A stretch of DNA of 5,238 bases from Candidatus Roizmanbacteria bacterium (GTDB taxonomy: Bacteria > Patescibacteriota > Microgenomatia > UBA1406 > GWC2-37-13). Shown here one piece after another: positions 3,756 through 5,238 of the stretch. Each line of letters starts with the position of its first letter. The stretch's first letter is position 1. The stretch covers positions 1-5,238 of the forward strand of contig JAPLYQ010000151.1 of the NCBI GenBank assembly GCA_026395475.1, written 5' to 3'. Under the pieces are notes generated by a model. That model made no database searches. It was not told where the DNA came from and saw nothing but the letters and a program-made list of their open reading frames with translations. Made by a program: the position numbers and the translations under genes.

Positions 3756-5210
3756 ATGAAACAAATTACATTTATAAACGGTCGTGATATTCCTATGGAA
3801 CTTCATAGGCCGGTTATTGTGCAAAAAATCAACCTGAACCCTATTGAAGATAGAAAGAAAGCGATAGAAGGAGCGGGGTTTAATACTTTTTTATTGAATA
3901 CTGAGAGTATTTTCCTTGATATGTTAACTGATTCAGGAACAAATGCGATGAGCAACAATCAACTTGCGGCTATGATGCAGGCTGACGAAGCATACGCTGG
4001 TTCTAGTAGCTTTAAAAGGCTAGAAAAATCAGTATGTCATTTTTTTAACAAAAAATTATTTCTTCCTGTTCATCAAGGAAGAGCAGCTGAGCATATTCTT
4101 GCACAGACATTTGTTAAAAAAGGAGATGTTATCCCTATGAATTTTCATTTCACCACAACAAGAGCTCATATCGAATTTGTGGGAGGAAAAGTTGAGGAAT
4201 TGATAGTAGATGAAGTGTTTAAAACAAAGAGCAAGGAGTTATTTAAGGGAAATATGGACATAAAAAAACTCACTCAGTGTATAGAGCGAGTCGGGAAAGA
4301 TAAAATTCCCTTTATCCGTATGGAAGTTACAACTAACCTTACAGGAGGACAACCAGTGTCTCTTGACAATATTCGTAAAGTGAAAGAAGTTGCAAAAAAA
4401 TGGCATATCCCTGTTGTGATTGATGCGTGCCTTATCGCAGAGAATGCATGGTTTATTAAAACAAGAGAGAAAGGGTGTGAAGACATGTCTATTCAAGAAA
4501 TAATTCATGCGATATCTGAGTGCGGAGACATCATATACTTCTCAGGAAGAAAGCTTGGAGCCGCACGAGGAGGAGGAATAATAACAAATACGAACGAACA
4601 TTTTATGAAAATGCGTGCATTTATTCCTCTCTTTGAAGGATTTCTCACGTACGGTGGGATGTCGACAAAAGAGATTGAAGCATTGGCTGTTGGATTAAAT
4701 GAATTTACTGATGAAACAGTGATAAGTCAGATGCCACGGTTTATTCAACATGTGGTCACAGAGCTTGAAAAAAAACATGTGCCGGTTGTAACTCCTGCAG
4801 GTGCACTTGGAGTTCATATCGATGCAAAGAAGTTCTTGCCACATATTAATCAGAAACAGTACCCTGCAGGAGCTCTCGTTGCAGCGCTCTTTTTAATTTC
4901 TGGTATTCGTGGTATGGAACGAGGAACTATTTCGACCGACCGAGACATAACAACGAAACAAGAAGTTCCAGCAGAACTTGAACTTATTCGTCTTGCTGTT
5001 CCAAGACGCGTGTTTAGTCTTTCTCATATGGAATTTTTAATAGATAGAATGGTATGGCTTTTCAAGAATAGAGATCTCATTGGAGGATTAACATTTACCG
5101 AAGAGCCCACTGTCTTACGATTCTTTTTTGGAAGACTCAAACCAGTTTCCAATTGGCCTGAAAAACTAATAGCACAGTTTAAAAAGGATTTTGGAGAGAT
5201 GAGTTTATAA
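3756..5210 (+). CDS. PLP-dependent beta-eliminating lyase, tyrosine phenol-lyase-like member of the tryptophanase family
   Basis: A 484-residue fold-type I PLP enzyme, against 456 for tyrosine phenol-lyase (TPL) and 471 for E. coli tryptophanase. The excess is a short N-terminal and a roughly 20-residue C-terminal extension. Family enzymes split the aromatic amino acid to phenol or indole, pyruvate and ammonia; TPL is reversible. Visible motifs: LTDSGT (57-62), DEAYAGS with catalytic Tyr80 (77-83), HQGR (106-109), Asn194 in TTNLTGGQPVS, Asp223 for the pyridine nitrogen, PLP Lys266 in SGRK, and carboxylate-binding Arg412 in LIRLAVPRR. Positions separating TPL from tryptophanase look TPL-like: FTTTR (132-136, TPL Thr124), MERG (387-390, TPL Arg381) and LRFF (454-457, TPL Phe448, where tryptophanase has His463). 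Oddities: Leu226 replaces the cofactor-contact Arg (TPL Arg217), Arg265 replaces Lys before the PLP Lys, and the segment after it (LGAARGGG) differs from both. It follows two tyrosine attenuators. ATG at 3756 is the first start; no Shine-Dalgarno. Confidence 0.88.
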   Translation: MKQITFINGRDIPMELHRPVIVQKINLNPIEDRKKAIEGAGFNTFLLNTESIFLDMLTDSGTNAMSNNQLAAMMQADEAYAGSSSFKRLEKSVCHFFNKKLFLPVHQGRAAEHILAQTFVKKGDVIPMNFHFTTTRAHIEFVGGKVEELIVDEVFKTKSKELFKGNMDIKKLTQCIERVGKDKIPFIRMEVTTNLTGGQPVSLDNIRKVKEVAKKWHIPVVIDACLIAENAWFIKTREKGCEDMSIQEIIHAISECGDIIYFSGRKLGAARGGGIITNTNEHFMKMRAFIPLFEGFLTYGGMSTKEIEALAVGLNEFTDETVISQMPRFIQHVVTELEKKHVPVVTPAGALGVHIDAKKFLPHINQKQYPAGALVAALFLISGIRGMERGTISTDRDITTKQEVPAELELIRLAVPRRVFSLSHMEFLIDRMVWLFKNRDLIGGLTFTEEPTVLRFFFGRLKPVSNWPEKLIAQFKKDFGEMSL

Positions 5211-5238
5211 AAATTGGTGGGGGCAAAGCTTATTCTTT

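Noticed and set aside
4239..4508. Minus-strand open frames of 89 and 70 codons opposite the lyase gene.
   Set aside because: Both overlap well-conserved coding sequence of the lyase in antisense and have no start context or recognisable motif.
5211..5238. A G-rich string after the lyase stop, GGTGGGGGC at 5216-5224, considered as the start of a terminator or next gene.
   Set aside because: The window ends before a complementary arm or start codon can be seen.

Overview
This is an AT-rich bacterial window with four forward-strand protein genes and, between genes three and four, a compact control region holding two short tyrosine-rich leader peptides. Several GC-rich hairpins followed by T-runs (2464-2487, 3583-3608, 3712-3735) are classic intrinsic terminators and point to a bacterium. 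None of the start codons has a convincing Shine-Dalgarno sequence. Two starts (1999 and 3512) lie exactly 6 nt behind a -10-like hexamer, which suggests leaderless mRNAs. Low GC, leaderless starts and an ADP-forming acyl-CoA synthetase would fit an uncultivated small-genome lineage such as the candidate phyla radiation. That placement is inference; nothing here fixes the taxon. All stops used are TAA or TAG and no reading frame is interrupted by TGA.

Layout. Bases 1-1935 encode a fused alpha-beta ADP-forming acetate/acyl-CoA synthetase that lacks its N-terminus because the window begins inside the gene. Bases 1999-2373 encode an unrecognised 124-residue basic protein with a likely promoter of its own. 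Bases 2374-2489 hold a good promoter, a seven-codon mini-ORF and a terminator hairpin that ends 2 nt before the start of a type I phosphoribosyltransferase-domain protein (2490-3473). Bases 3474-3755 are the control region. Bases 3756-5210 encode a PLP enzyme of the tryptophanase/tyrosine phenol-lyase family. The last 28 bases hold nothing I can name.

The most interesting part is 3498-3755. A promoter at 3500-3505 fires into a leaderless 14-codon ORF (MTTSALQNYYYFQP). It overlaps a textbook 1:2 / 2:3 / 3:4 attenuator ending in a strong terminator. Nine bases later begins a second, 23-codon ORF, again with Tyr-Tyr-Tyr and a fourth Tyr. It is followed by a second terminator whose 5' arm can instead pair with the end of the leader ORF. 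The first codon of the lyase is 20 nt after that terminator. Ribosome stalling on the Tyr codons is predicted to open both terminators. The lyase carries the substrate-site residues that mark tyrosine phenol-lyase rather than tryptophanase, so a tyrosine-sensing leader sits in front of a tyrosine-active-looking enzyme. The predicted direction (on when charged tRNA-Tyr is scarce) is opposite to what a purely catabolic tyrosine lyase would need. That mismatch, plus an Arg-to-Leu change at a cofactor-contact position and a divergent segment after the PLP lysine, makes the enzyme's real reaction an open question.

Metabolically, a beta-lyase would release pyruvate and ammonia, and the acyl-CoA synthetase can turn acyl-CoA into acid plus ATP. 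The two could belong to an amino-acid-fermenting or salvage metabolism, but they are not in one operon.
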